Assembly (NCBI GenBank): GCA_016874715.1
Contig: VGTK01000020.1
Coordinates: forward strand, 1-44,878
Length of the DNA stretch: 44,878 nt
Direction of reading: 5' to 3'
From: Deltaproteobacteria bacterium
GTDB taxonomy: Bacteria; Desulfobacterota; Binatia; UBA12015
Part shown: positions 36,070-44,878 of the stretch, piece after piece
Position numbering within the stretch: the first letter of the stretch is position 1
Layout of the letters: the number at the start of each line of letters is the position of its first letter
The notes under the pieces: generated by a model
Database searches by the model: none
What the model saw: the letters and a program-made list of their open reading frames with translations, nothing else
Told to the model about the DNA's origin: nothing
Position numbers and translations under genes: made by a program

Positions 36070-36984
36070 CTACTCGCGCTCGTAGCGGGCACCGAGCGCA
36101 CGTGGTGCGCTCGCCCGCCCCGACGGCAGCAGCAGCACGCCCAACGTCAGCACGTACGGCAGCATCAGGAAGAGCTGATACGGGATCGTCAGCGCGGCCG
36201 CCTGGAACTGGAACTGCAGCGCGCTCGCGAGTCCGAACAGCAGCGCTCCGCCGAGCACGCCCCACGCGGACCAGCGCCCGAACACGACGACGGCGAGCGC
36301 GATGAAGCCGCGGCCCGCGGTTATGCCCTCGACGAACGTGTTCGTCGCCGCCAGCGTCAGGGCGGCACCGCCGAGCCCCGCCAGCCCACCGCCCACCGCG
36401 AGCGCGAGCGTGCGGTCGCGCCGCACCGGCAGGCCGAGGCTCGCCGCCGCCTGCGGGTGGTCGCCGAGGGCGCGCAGCCGCAGACCGAGCCCGGTGTGCG
36501 CCAGCCCGAACGCCAGCAGCGGCGTCAAGCATAGTCCGAGATACACCAGGGCGTGCTGCCCGAAGAGCGCCTGGCCCAGCACCGGCAGCTGCCGCAGCAG
36601 CGGAACATCGATGGCCGGCAGCGTCGGCAGCACGAGAGCGGTTCCGGTGGCGCCGAGGAGCGCCCGGTACAGCGCGCCGGTGGCGCCGAGCGCGACGAGG
36701 TTCAGCGCGGCACCGGCGATGATCTGATCGGCGCCGAGGCGCACCGTCGCGAGCGCGAACAGCAGCGCCAGCACCGTGCCGGTGACCGCAGCCGCGCCAA
36801 CGCCAACCGCGGCGCTGCCCGAAGCCCAGGCGGTGAGCGCCGCGGCGAAGGCGCCGCCGAGCATCACTCCTTCGACGCCGATGTTCAGCACGCCGCTGCG
36901 CTCGACGAGCAGCTCGCCGAGGGCGGCGAGCAGGATCGGCGTGCCGAGGACGAAGCCGGTCGCGAGGAAGCTCTCCAGCAGCAT
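36070..36984 (-). CDS. BMP-type ABC transporter permease 2 (NupQ/YufQ-like)
   Basis: 304 aa from the second of two adjacent ATGs (36984); AGGAGG at the right distance favours it over the ATG at 36987. Hydrophobic throughout, with about eight membrane helices. The segment LLVERSGVLNIGVEGVMLGGAFAAAL is the signature of BPD_transp_2 permeases (nucleoside, ribose and branched-chain types), and HTGLGLRLRALGDHPQAAASLGLPVRRDR is the ATPase-coupling loop. It overlaps the stop of the other permease gene. Together they form the membrane channel of an importer. Confidence 0.88.
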   Translation of the reverse strand: MLLESFLATGFVLGTPILLAALGELLVERSGVLNIGVEGVMLGGAFAAALTAWASGSAAVGVGAAAVTGTVLALLFALATVRLGADQIIAGAALNLVALGATGALYRALLGATGTALVLPTLPAIDVPLLRQLPVLGQALFGQHALVYLGLCLTPLLAFGLAHTGLGLRLRALGDHPQAAASLGLPVRRDRTLALAVGGGLAGLGGAALTLAATNTFVEGITAGRGFIALAVVVFGRWSAWGVLGGALLFGLASALQFQFQAAALTIPYQLFLMLPYVLTLGVLLLPSGRASAPRALGARYERE

Positions 36985-38015
36985 CATCCCTCCTCGCCGG
37001 CGCTCGCGTCGAGACGCGCGAAGCGCCGCAGCAGCGATGCGTTCAGCATCGCGACCGCAAGCAGGGTGGCGCCCTGCACGGCGAGAACCAGTACCGACGA
37101 CACGCCCGCGCTGCGCTCCATCGCGCTCGCCCCCGCGGCAAGTGCGGCGAAGAAGAGCGCCGCCGCGATGACGCCGCCGCTGCGCAGCCCCCCGAGGAGC
37201 GCGATTGCGATCGCGGTGTAGCCGTAGCCGGGCGAGATGCGCTCGTAGAGGCGCCCGGTGACGCCCGCAACCTCGACCGCGCCGGCAAGGCCGGCGATCG
37301 CACCCGACAGCGCGAACGCGACCGTCAGGTCGCGCAGCACCGGGAAGCCCGCCAGGCGGGCGGCCGGTGCGTTCGAGCCCGCAGCACGAAGCCGCAAGCC
37401 GAGCACCGTCCGCGACAGCAGTGCGCCCACGGCCATCGCCGTGACCAGCGCGATCGCCACCCCCACGTGCAGGCGCGACCCGGCGATGGGACGCCACAGC
37501 ATGGCCCCGGCAGCGAGCAGGTCGGACTGCGGATACTGCCCGGCGGCCTCCTGCAGCGGACCGTCCACCGCGTACGAGACCAGATACAACGCGACGAAGT
37601 TGAGCAGGATCGTCGTGATGACCTCGTTCACCTGACGTCCGATCCGGAACGCCGCGGCGATCGCCGCCCACCCGGCTCCGGCCAGGGCCCCGGCCAGGAG
37701 GACGAGGAGCCAGCGGCCGGCTTCGGGCCCGGAGGCCGTGCCGGCCACCGTTGCGGCGAGCGCGCCGACGAGGAACTGGCCCTCCGCGCCGATGTTGAAC
37801 ACGCCGCTCCGGAACGCGAGCATCACCGCGGCTCCGGTGAGAAGCAGCGGCGTCGCGCGCAGCAGGGTGGCCGCGACGTTCGACGTCGAACCGACGCTCC
37901 CGACGACCAGGGCACGGATCGCCTGGCCCGCGTCGGCACCGCCCAAGTACGCCACGGTCGCGGCGAGGACGACGGTCACGACCAGCGCGACCAGCGCGGG
38001 CGCGAGCGCGCGCAC
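36984..38015 (-). CDS. BMP-type ABC transporter permease 1 (NupP/YufP-like)
   Basis: 343 aa from a GTG at 38015, the first usable start after the ATPase stop at 38039. Many membrane helices; AFRSGVFNIGAEGQFLVGALAAT and VLGLRLRAAGSNAPAARLAGFPVLRDL are the typical nucleoside-permease motifs, and INR-like VNEVITTILLNFVALYLVSYAVDGPLQE is very characteristic of the BMP/nucleoside group. It shares its end with the ATG of the second permease. The start codon is less certain than the end. Confidence 0.88.
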   Translation of the reverse strand: MRALAPALVALVVTVVLAATVAYLGGADAGQAIRALVVGSVGSTSNVAATLLRATPLLLTGAAVMLAFRSGVFNIGAEGQFLVGALAATVAGTASGPEAGRWLLVLLAGALAGAGWAAIAAAFRIGRQVNEVITTILLNFVALYLVSYAVDGPLQEAAGQYPQSDLLAAGAMLWRPIAGSRLHVGVAIALVTAMAVGALLSRTVLGLRLRAAGSNAPAARLAGFPVLRDLTVAFALSGAIAGLAGAVEVAGVTGRLYERISPGYGYTAIAIALLGGLRSGGVIAAALFFAALAAGASAMERSAGVSSVLVLAVQGATLLAVAMLNASLLRRFARLDASAGEEG

Positions 38016-38038
38016 CGCGACCGCGGGCCATCGGGGCT

Positions 38039-39574
38039 TCAGGCGGCAGCTCCCAGGCCGGCCATCGCGCGGCCGATCTCGAGCCGGGTCGCCGAGGGCG
38101 GCAGCGGCCCCAGCAGCCGACCCCGGTAGAGCACGTGGACGTCGCCTGCCAGGGCTGCGACCTCGTCGAGGTCGGTCGAGAGGACGGCGATCGCGGCGCC
38201 GGCGGCAGCGAGTCCGCGCAAGCGCTCGTGGACGGCGGCCGTCGCGGCGAGATCGAGGCCACGCGTCGGATTGGCGGCAACCACGCACCGCAGCCGGCTC
38301 CGCCCGAGCTCGCGGGCGAGCACGACCCGCTGCTGGTTGCCGCCCGAGAGTGCGGCGACCGGAAGAGTCGGGTTCGCCGGCCGAACGCCGTAGGCACGGA
38401 GCCGCGCGACGGCACGGGAGATCTCGCGCTCGCGCGAGAGCCAGCCGTGACGCGACGCCGCGCGCAGCTCGTCCTCCGCAAGCAGCAGGTTCTCCCAGAG
38501 CTCCAGCGGACCGACGATGCCGTCGCGCTGCCGGTCGGGTGGTACCACGGCAAGCCCCGCGGAGCGTGCCTGCGCCGGGCTGCGGATGGCCCGGCCAGCG
38601 ATGGCGACGCTGCCGCGGAGCCCGCGCAGCGAGCTCGGTGCCACCCCGGCGAGCACCTCGACCAGCTCGGTCTGTCCGTTCCCCTCGACGCCTGCGACGA
38701 CCACGACCTGCCCCGCGCGGACCCGCAGCGAGACGTCGTCGAGCACGCGCACGCCGCGCACGTCGTTCGCCGAGACGTGGTCCAGCGCGACCACGGGAGC
38801 CGTGCCGACGTCGTTCGTCGCCGCGGCCACGCCGCGACGTGCCTCGGCTCCGGCCGGCGCATCGACCATCAGCGCCGCGAGCGACGCCGCGTCGAACTCG
38901 CGCCTGGGCCCGCCCCCCACCACCCGCCCCTGCCGGAGCACCGTCAGGTGGTCGGCGAGCGACAACGCCTCGGCGAGCTTGTGGGTGACGATCACGATCG
39001 CGGTACCGGCGGCGGCCAGGTCGCGCAGCAGCACGAACAGCTCGTGGACCTCGTCCGGGGTGAGTACCGCCGTCGGCTCGTCGAGGATCAGGACCCGCGT
39101 CGGTGCGACGAGGGCCTTGAGGATCTCGACCCGCTGCTGCTCGCCGACCGACAGCTCGCCGACGACCCGGCCCGGGTCGCCGATGTCGAGGCGCCGCTCG
39201 GACGCGAGCCGCGCGACGTCCTTCCCGAGCTGCGACGCGCGGAAGACACCGCGGTCGCCGCGCGCGAGCGCAACGTTCTCGGCGATCGTCATGGTCGGCA
39301 CCAGCATGAAGTGCTGGTGCACCATGGCGATCCCCGCACGCCGGGCTTCTTCTGGCGAGCGCCAGACCACGGTCTCGCCGTCGAGCCGCATCGTGCCCGC
39401 GTCGGGAGCGTACAGCCCTGCGACGACCTGCATCAGCGTCGACTTGCCGGCGCCGTTCTCCCCGAGCAGCGCGTGGACGGAGCCCCGCTCGCAGCGGAAG
39501 TCGACTCCGGCGAGGGCAAGCACCGAATCGAAGCGCTTGCGGATGCCGTTCAGCTCGAGAACGGTCTCGCTCAC
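38039..39574 (-). CDS. BMP-type ABC transporter ATPase (two nucleotide-binding domains)
   Basis: 511 aa; GTG start overlapping the CCA-polymerase stop by 4 bp (GTGA). Two ATPase domains. The first has Walker A GENGAGKST, signature LSVGEQQRVEILKAL, and Walker B VLILDEPTAVLTPDE. The second has a degenerate Walker A (GVEGNGQTE), signature LSGGNQQRVVLARELG and ANPTRGLDLAAT in place of a normal Walker B. This asymmetry is typical of NupO/YufO and RbsA-like importers. It energises the two downstream permeases. No BMP substrate-binding lipoprotein gene adjoins. Confidence 0.92.
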   Translation of the reverse strand: MSETVLELNGIRKRFDSVLALAGVDFRCERGSVHALLGENGAGKSTLMQVVAGLYAPDAGTMRLDGETVVWRSPEEARRAGIAMVHQHFMLVPTMTIAENVALARGDRGVFRASQLGKDVARLASERRLDIGDPGRVVGELSVGEQQRVEILKALVAPTRVLILDEPTAVLTPDEVHELFVLLRDLAAAGTAIVIVTHKLAEALSLADHLTVLRQGRVVGGGPRREFDAASLAALMVDAPAGAEARRGVAAATNDVGTAPVVALDHVSANDVRGVRVLDDVSLRVRAGQVVVVAGVEGNGQTELVEVLAGVAPSSLRGLRGSVAIAGRAIRSPAQARSAGLAVVPPDRQRDGIVGPLELWENLLLAEDELRAASRHGWLSREREISRAVARLRAYGVRPANPTLPVAALSGGNQQRVVLARELGRSRLRCVVAANPTRGLDLAATAAVHERLRGLAAAGAAIAVLSTDLDEVAALAGDVHVLYRGRLLGPLPPSATRLEIGRAMAGLGAAA

Positions 39575-40959
39575 GCGGGTGCCCCGCGGTCGGGGGCGGG
39601 ATGGCGTTCGCGCAGCCAGGAGCGTGCCGCCTCGACCGTCGTGATCTCGCCCTCGAGCTGTGCGTCGAACGCGCGGTCGAGGATCTCGCGGAAGAGCGGC
39701 CCCGGACGGTGTCCGAGCTCGATCAGGTCCGTTCCGCGCAGCAGCGGCTCCGGCAGCGGCTCCTCGGCGAGCAGCTCGGCGCGCTTCGCCACACAGAACT
39801 CGTACGCCGCAAGGTCGCCCGATGCGGACAGCGCGTCGATGCGCGTCAGCTCGAGCAGCTGGTCGATCCCCGGTTGACCGAGAAACCTCTTCAGCGTCGC
39901 GATCCGCATCCGCGGCGCATCGACGTGGCGCAGGTGATGCGCGACGAGCCACGCGACCCGGTCGGCGGTGTCGCGGCTCCGCCGCAAGCGGAGGCAGATG
40001 TCGGCTGCGATCGGCGCACCGCGCTCGCAGTGCCCGTGGAACGTGATGCGGCCGTCCGGACGCTGCTCGGCGCAGGCCGGCTTCACGACGTCGTGCAGCA
40101 GCACCGCCAGCGCCAGCGCCTCGTCGTGCCGGCCCACCTCGAGCTTCTCGAGGCAGAGCAGCGTGTGCGTCAGGACGTCACCCTCGGGATGGTGGTCGGG
40201 CGACTGGGCGACGCCGCGCAATGCCGCGATCTCGGGCAACAGGACCTGCAGCAGGCCGCAGTCCTCGAGCAGCTCGAAGCCGCGCCGTGCACTGCCCTCG
40301 GTGAGGATCTTGACGACCTCGTCGCCGATCCGCTCCCACGCGATGCCCGTGATGGTGGGGGCGAGTCTGGTGATCGCCGCGAACGTCGTCGGGTCGATCC
40401 CCCACCCGAAGCGCGCCGCGAAGCGCACGGCGCGCAGCAGCCGCAGGCGGTCCTCGTCGAAGCGCGCCTGGGGATCGCCGATCGCCCGGATCACGCCGGC
40501 TGCGAGGTCTGCGCGGCCGCCGACGAAGTCGATGACTTGCCCGGTCTCGGGGTCGAGAAACATGCCATTGACGGTGAAGTCGCGGCGCTCGGCGTCGTGG
40601 CGGGCGTCGGAGAACTCCACCGACACCGGACGGCGATGGTCGACGTAGGCGCCGTCGCGGCGGAACGTGGCGACCTCGAACGACTCCCCCTCGTGCAGCA
40701 CCAGGACGACGCCGAACTGCAGGCCCACCGGAATGGTCCGCGGAAAGATCTCCTGGACGACGCTCGCCGGCGCCGAGGTCGCGATGTCGTAGTCGTCGGG
40801 GTCGAGGCCGAGCAGCTCGTCGCGCACGCATCCGCCGGCGAACAGCGCCTCGTGCCCGGCGGCACGCAGGCGCCGCACCACGGCCAGGGCGCGCTCCCGC
40901 GTGCGGGACACCGCGCCACGCAACGGCCGGCCCTCGGCCCGCGACGCTTCTCGCTGCAC
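39571..40959 (-). CDS. CCA tRNA nucleotidyltransferase / poly(A) polymerase family protein with HD domain
   Basis: 462 aa from the GTG at 40959; a GTG at 40911 is an alternative. Class II nucleotidyltransferase: GGCVRDELLGLDPDDYDIATSA (residues 42-63, with catalytic acidic residues in DPDDYD), RRDFTVNGMFLDPETG, and the tRNA-binding DEDRLRLLRAVRFAARFGW. An HD phosphohydrolase domain follows (THTLLCLEKL, ALAVLLHDVVKP). CCA addition and polyadenylation enzymes share these motifs and cannot be separated by eye. It is the first gene of the minus-strand unit and is coupled to the transporter ATPase, an unusual partner. Confidence 0.88.
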   Translation of the reverse strand: MQREASRAEGRPLRGAVSRTRERALAVVRRLRAAGHEALFAGGCVRDELLGLDPDDYDIATSAPASVVQEIFPRTIPVGLQFGVVLVLHEGESFEVATFRRDGAYVDHRRPVSVEFSDARHDAERRDFTVNGMFLDPETGQVIDFVGGRADLAAGVIRAIGDPQARFDEDRLRLLRAVRFAARFGWGIDPTTFAAITRLAPTITGIAWERIGDEVVKILTEGSARRGFELLEDCGLLQVLLPEIAALRGVAQSPDHHPEGDVLTHTLLCLEKLEVGRHDEALALAVLLHDVVKPACAEQRPDGRITFHGHCERGAPIAADICLRLRRSRDTADRVAWLVAHHLRHVDAPRMRIATLKRFLGQPGIDQLLELTRIDALSASGDLAAYEFCVAKRAELLAEEPLPEPLLRGTDLIELGHRPGPLFREILDRAFDAQLEGEITTVEAARSWLRERHPAPDRGAPA

Positions 40960-41076
40960 GCGAGGAGCGTCGCACGCAGGTCTCGAGGACGCAATTTTCG
41001 AGCGCAGAGCGCGCCTTCGGCGAGGGCTGCTCGCAGGGGGCTCGCCCGAGCCGCCCGGCAGGGCTAGGTTGTCCCC

Positions 41077-44000
41077 GTGCAGCAGGCAGCGGGGACACCG
41101 GACGCTCGCTTCGATCCGCTCGTCGCGGGCTGGTTCGCCGACACGTTCCGCGGCGCGACGCCGCCCCAGGAGGCCGGCTGGCGCCACATCGCCGCCCGGC
41201 GCGACACGCTGATCGCAGCCCCGACGGGCTCCGGCAAGACGCTCGCCGCGTTCCTCTGGGCGATCGACGAGCTGGTGCGCCAGGCGCGCGCGGGCACTCT
41301 CGCCGACGCGACGTCGGTGGTCTACGTCTCGCCCCTCAAGGCGCTGGGCAACGACATCGAGAAGAACCTCGCGGTGCCGCTCGCCGCGATCCGCGAGCGC
41401 GCGGTCGCCGCCGGCGTCGACCTGCAAGCGATCCGCGTCGCGGTGCGAAGCGGCGACACGCCGCAGTCCGAGCGGCAGTCGATGCTCAAGCACCCGCCGC
41501 ACGTCCTGATCACGACGCCGGAGTCGCTGTACATCCTGCTCACGGCGGAGAAGAGCCGCGCGATGCTGCGCTCGGCGCGAACCGTCATCGTCGACGAGAT
41601 CCACGCCGTCGCGGGGGACAAGCGCGGCGCGCACCTGGCGCTCACCCTGGCGCGCCTCGATCTGCTCGTCGGACACCGCCTGCAGCGCGTCGGCCTCTCC
41701 GCCACGCAGAAGCCGATCGCGGAGATCGCGGGGCTGCTCGTCGGCAGCGACCGCGTCGCCGACGACGGCACGCCCGACTGCGCGATCGTCGACACGGGAC
41801 ACAAGCGCGCGATGGAGCTGTCCATCGCGACGACCGACCTCGAGCTGAGCGCCATCGCCTCGCACGAGCTGCGCGCGACGGTCTACGACCGCGTCGTCGA
41901 GCTGGTCGGGCAGCACCGCACGACGATCGTCTTCGTGAACACCAGACGTCTCGTCGAGCGCGTCGCGCACGCGCTGGGCGAGCGCCTCGGCGCGGATCGC
42001 GTGGTCGCGCACCACGGCAGCCTGTCGCGGCGCATTCGCCTGACGGCCGAGGAGAAGCTCAAGTCGGGGGAGGTCCCGGTCGTCGTCGCCACGGCGTCAC
42101 TCGAGCTCGGGATCGACGTCGGTCACGTCGACCTGGTCTGCCACCTCGGGGCGCCGCGCGCGCTCGCCACGCTCCTGCAGCGCGTCGGACGCTCGGGCCA
42201 CTGGCTCGGCAGCGTGCCGAAGGGGATCTTCTTTCCCTTCACGCGCGACGAGCTGATGCAGACGGCGGCCGCGGTGCGCGCGATCCGGCAGGGTGAGCTC
42301 GACCGTATCCGGATGCCCGAGAGCCCGCTCGACATCCTCGCCCAGCAGATGGTCGCGACGGCGGCGTCCGAGGAGATCCGCACCGACGACCTGTTCGACC
42401 TCGCGCGCCGGGCGTGGCCGTTCCGCAATCTCGAGCGCGAGGAGTTCGACGAGATCCTCGAGATGCTCGCCGAGGGCGTGAGCACGCGGCGCGGACGACG
42501 TTCCGCGCACCTGCACCACGACCGCGTGCAGGAGCGCGTGCGCGGGCGGCGAGGCGCTCGCCTCGCCGCGATCACCAGCGGCGGGGCGATTCCCGAGACC
42601 GCGGACTACGACGTCATCGAGGACCCGACCGAGGCGAAGGTCGGCAAGGTCAACGAGGACTTCGCGATCGAGAGCATGCGCGGCGACATCTTCCTCCTCG
42701 GCAACCACTCGTGGCGCATCCGCCGCGTCGAGGCCGGGAAGGTGCGCGTCGAGGACGCGGGGCAGACCCCGCCGACGATCCCGTTCTGGATGGGCGAGGC
42801 CCCGGCCCGCACGCGCGAGCTGTCGCAGGCGGTCTCCGACCTGCGACAGGGCATCCTCGAGCGCCTGCCCGATCCAGCGGACGCAGTCGAGTTTCTAGTC
42901 CGGGAATGCGGCCTCGACGAGGGCGGCGCGCAGCAGCTCGTGGACTACGTCGCGGCGACGGTCGCGGTGCTGGGCACCGTCCCCACCTGCGAACGCGTGG
43001 TCGCCGAGCGCTTCTTCGACGAGAGCGGCGGCATGCAGCTCGTCCTGCACGCGCCGTTCGGTGGTGCGATCAACCGCGCGTTCGGGCTCGCGCTGCGGAA
43101 GTCGTTCTGCGTCGGCTTCGACTTCGAGCTGCAGGCGGCCGCGACCGACGACGGCATCGTCCTCTCGCTGGGCGAGCAGCACAGCTTCCCGCTCGACGGC
43201 GTGTTCGGCATGGTCCGGCGCAACCGGCTCGACGACGACCTGATCCAGGCGGTGCTGCAGGCGCCGATGTTCGGCACGCGCTGGCGCTGGAACGCGAGCC
43301 GCGCGCTCGCGCTGCTGCGCCACCAGGGCGGCAAGAAGGTCCCGATGAACATCCAGCGCATGCGGGCGGAGGATCTGCTCGCCGCGGTGTTCCCGGCGCA
43401 GCTCGGCTGCGGCGACAACCGCACCGGACCGATCGAGCCGGTCGACCACCCCCTGGTCAACGAGACACTCGACAACTGCCTGCACGAGGCGATGGACACC
43501 GAGGGCCTGCGCGCGCTCCTGCAACGCATCGACGCGGGCGAGATCCGGACGGTGGCGGTCGAGACCTCCGCGCCCTCGCAGATGGCGCACGAGCTCCTGA
43601 ACGCCTACCCGTACGCGTTCCTCGACGACGCACCGCTCGAGGAGCGCCGCGCACGCGCCGTCAATCTCCGGCGGACCGACGCGAGCCTCGCCCAGGGCAT
43701 CGGTGCGCTCGACCAGGCGGCGATCGACGAGGTGCGCGAGCAGGCGTGGCCCGACGTGCGCGACGCCGACGAGCTGCACGACGCGCTCGAGGGCTTCGGC
43801 TGGCTGCCGCTCGAGGAGGTCACCCCGGAGTGGCGCGGCTGGCTCGACGAGCTGGTGGCCACGCGCCGCGCGACCGTCGCGCGCTGGACCGCCGACGACG
43901 GCCGGGAGCACGCCGCCGTGGTGAGCGCGGAGCGCACCCTGGTGCTGCGCCGCGCCCTGCCCGGCGCGCGCTTCGACGCGCCGCTCGAGGCGCCGCGCGG

Positions 44001-44878
44001 ATCGCCGGACCCGGCCGAGGAGGAGGCGGCGCTCGACGGCGTCGTCCGCGGCTGGATGCAGTGCACGGGTCCGATCACGGCGCGCCACCTCGCCGAGCGG
44101 CTCGGCCTCCGCACGGCGGCCGTCGCGGCCACGCTCGCTCGCGGCGAGCTCGACGGCTGCGCGCTGCGCGGGCGGTTCACCCCCGGCGGCACCGACGAGG
44201 AGTGGTGCGAGCGCCGGCTGCTCGCGCGCATCCATCGCCTGACGCTCGGCCGGCTGCGGCGCGAGATCGACCCGGTCTCGATCGCCGACTTCACGCGCTA
44301 TCTCTTCCGCTGGCAGCACGCCGCGCCCGGCACCCGGCTGCACGGTCGCGACGGGCTCGCCACCATCGTCACGCAGCTGCACGGCATCGAGATCCCCGCA
44401 CCGGCGTGGGAGCGCAGCGTGTTTCCGATGCGCGTCCGCGACTACGCACCGGGGCTGCTCGACGACCTCTGCTTCTCGGGCGTGGCGGCGTGGGGACGCT
44501 TCTCGCCGCCCGCGTCCGAGTCCGCGGCACTGCCGGGCCAGCGCCGTCGCCGCACCGCGCCGACGCGCAACGCCCCGCTCGCCGTGGTGCTACGCGACGA
44601 GCTCGGTGCCCTGCTCACGGCCGCGACGCAGCAGGAGCCCGATGCGGCGGTGACGGGCCGCCTGTCGCGCGCCGCGCGCGACGTGCTCGAGGTGCTGGGT
44701 CGCGACGGCGCGTCGTTCCTCGGCGACGTCGCGCGCGCAACGGGGCTCCTGCCGACCGCGGCGGAGGAGGCGCTCTGGGAGCTGGTCGCGCGCGGCCTCG
44801 TGACGGGCGACGGCTTCGCGGGGCTGCGCACGCTGCTGACGCCGGAGGAGAAGCGTCGGCCCGAGCGGCGGCTGCGCG
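41077..44878 (+). CDS. lhr: Large ATP-dependent helicase Lhr (partial, 3' end outside window)
   Basis: At least 1267 codons are open from the GTG at 41077 to the window edge. A superfamily 2 helicase: Walker A APTGSGKT (about 48-55), the DEIH box VIVDEIHA (about 173-176), motif III LSAT, and motif VI LLQRVGRSGHW. Then the Lhr-core winged-helix/beta-barrel region (for example PMFGTRWRWNASRALALLRHQGGKK) is clear. Beyond ~900 residues the sequence continues as the C-terminal Lhr extension. DNA repair and RNA-DNA unwinding roles are known for homologues. It diverges from the CCA polymerase gene with a 117-bp gap. Confidence 0.92.
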   Translation, partial: MQQAAGTPDARFDPLVAGWFADTFRGATPPQEAGWRHIAARRDTLIAAPTGSGKTLAAFLWAIDELVRQARAGTLADATSVVYVSPLKALGNDIEKNLAVPLAAIRERAVAAGVDLQAIRVAVRSGDTPQSERQSMLKHPPHVLITTPESLYILLTAEKSRAMLRSARTVIVDEIHAVAGDKRGAHLALTLARLDLLVGHRLQRVGLSATQKPIAEIAGLLVGSDRVADDGTPDCAIVDTGHKRAMELSIATTDLELSAIASHELRATVYDRVVELVGQHRTTIVFVNTRRLVERVAHALGERLGADRVVAHHGSLSRRIRLTAEEKLKSGEVPVVVATASLELGIDVGHVDLVCHLGAPRALATLLQRVGRSGHWLGSVPKGIFFPFTRDELMQTAAAVRAIRQGELDRIRMPESPLDILAQQMVATAASEEIRTDDLFDLARRAWPFRNLEREEFDEILEMLAEGVSTRRGRRSAHLHHDRVQERVRGRRGARLAAITSGGAIPETADYDVIEDPTEAKVGKVNEDFAIESMRGDIFLLGNHSWRIRRVEAGKVRVEDAGQTPPTIPFWMGEAPARTRELSQAVSDLRQGILERLPDPADAVEFLVRECGLDEGGAQQLVDYVAATVAVLGTVPTCERVVAERFFDESGGMQLVLHAPFGGAINRAFGLALRKSFCVGFDFELQAAATDDGIVLSLGEQHSFPLDGVFGMVRRNRLDDDLIQAVLQAPMFGTRWRWNASRALALLRHQGGKKVPMNIQRMRAEDLLAAVFPAQLGCGDNRTGPIEPVDHPLVNETLDNCLHEAMDTEGLRALLQRIDAGEIRTVAVETSAPSQMAHELLNAYPYAFLDDAPLEERRARAVNLRRTDASLAQGIGALDQAAIDEVREQAWPDVRDADELHDALEGFGWLPLEEVTPEWRGWLDELVATRRATVARWTADDGREHAAVVSAERTLVLRRALPGARFDAPLEAPRGSPDPAEEEAALDGVVRGWMQCTGPITARHLAERLGLRTAAVAATLARGELDGCALRGRFTPGGTDEEWCERRLLARIHRLTLGRLRREIDPVSIADFTRYLFRWQHAAPGTRLHGRDGLATIVTQLHGIEIPAPAWERSVFPMRVRDYAPGLLDDLCFSGVAAWGRFSPPASESAALPGQRRRRTAPTRNAPLAVVLRDELGALLTAATQQEPDAAVTGRLSRAARDVLEVLGRDGASFLGDVARATGLLPTAAEEALWELVARGLVTGDGFAGLRTLLTPEEKRRPERRLR

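Overview
The window is very GC-rich DNA with bacterial gene density. LpxA (lipid A), an ISC-type Fe-S assembly operon with HscA/HscB, PhaR, a sigma-54 activator and a proteobacterial-style hem cluster point to a Gram-negative bacterium of deltaproteobacterial affinity (Myxococcota, Desulfobacterota or Candidatus Binatota-like). The phylum is an inference from gene content; there is no rRNA or tRNA gene in the window to confirm it.

Layout. 1-2143: the end of an O-methyltransferase, a chorismatase and a second SAM methyltransferase (aromatic metabolism). 2195-3649, minus strand: a small cupin, lpxA and yacG. 3748-12355, plus strand: hemD, then the tightly coupled run hemE-hemH-hemG(Y)-tmk-holB-ricT-metG with 4-19 bp overlaps. 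12463-15384: a mini zinc-ribbon protein, fur, a conserved hypothetical, a tandem universal stress protein and phaR. 15385-17579: a long leader with a near-consensus sigma-54 promoter in front of a receiver-less sigma-54 activator. 17954-22245: a secreted protein ending in an exceptional terminator, a HEAT-repeat exported protein, an acyl-CoA mutase large subunit with isobutyryl-CoA-mutase-type active-site residues, and an exported protein. 22252-25364: a PEP-utilising-type protein and a membrane protein diverging from a duplicated palindrome, then a NUDIX hydrolase. 25404-29427, minus strand: asnS-coaE-ftsH. 29592-35951: iscS-iscU-iscA-hscB-hscA-fdx-rrf2 plus two small genes. 36070-40959, minus strand: a CCA/poly(A) polymerase gene translationally coupled to a BMP-type (nucleoside-like) ABC transporter. 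41077-end: an Lhr helicase, cut by the window edge.

The most unusual signal is a family of intergenic repeats with a unit of about 57 bp: eight units at five loci, always in the orientation of the gene upstream. At four loci the repeat supplies the last two bases of the upstream gene's TGA stop codon. The units have a conserved small stem-loop and a length divisible by three, and they are open in one frame. At one locus they appear to supply the start codon and N-terminus of the next gene, and at another the C-terminus of an exported protein. One copy sits inside the isc operon between iscS and iscU.

Most genes are housekeeping: haem synthesis, DNA replication accessory functions, tRNA charging and maturation, Fe-S assembly, CoA synthesis and membrane proteolysis. 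The regulatory novelties are the self-directed sigma-54 promoter, the paired operator at 24021-24080, and an IscR-like Rrf2 gene at the distal end of the isc operon instead of its head.
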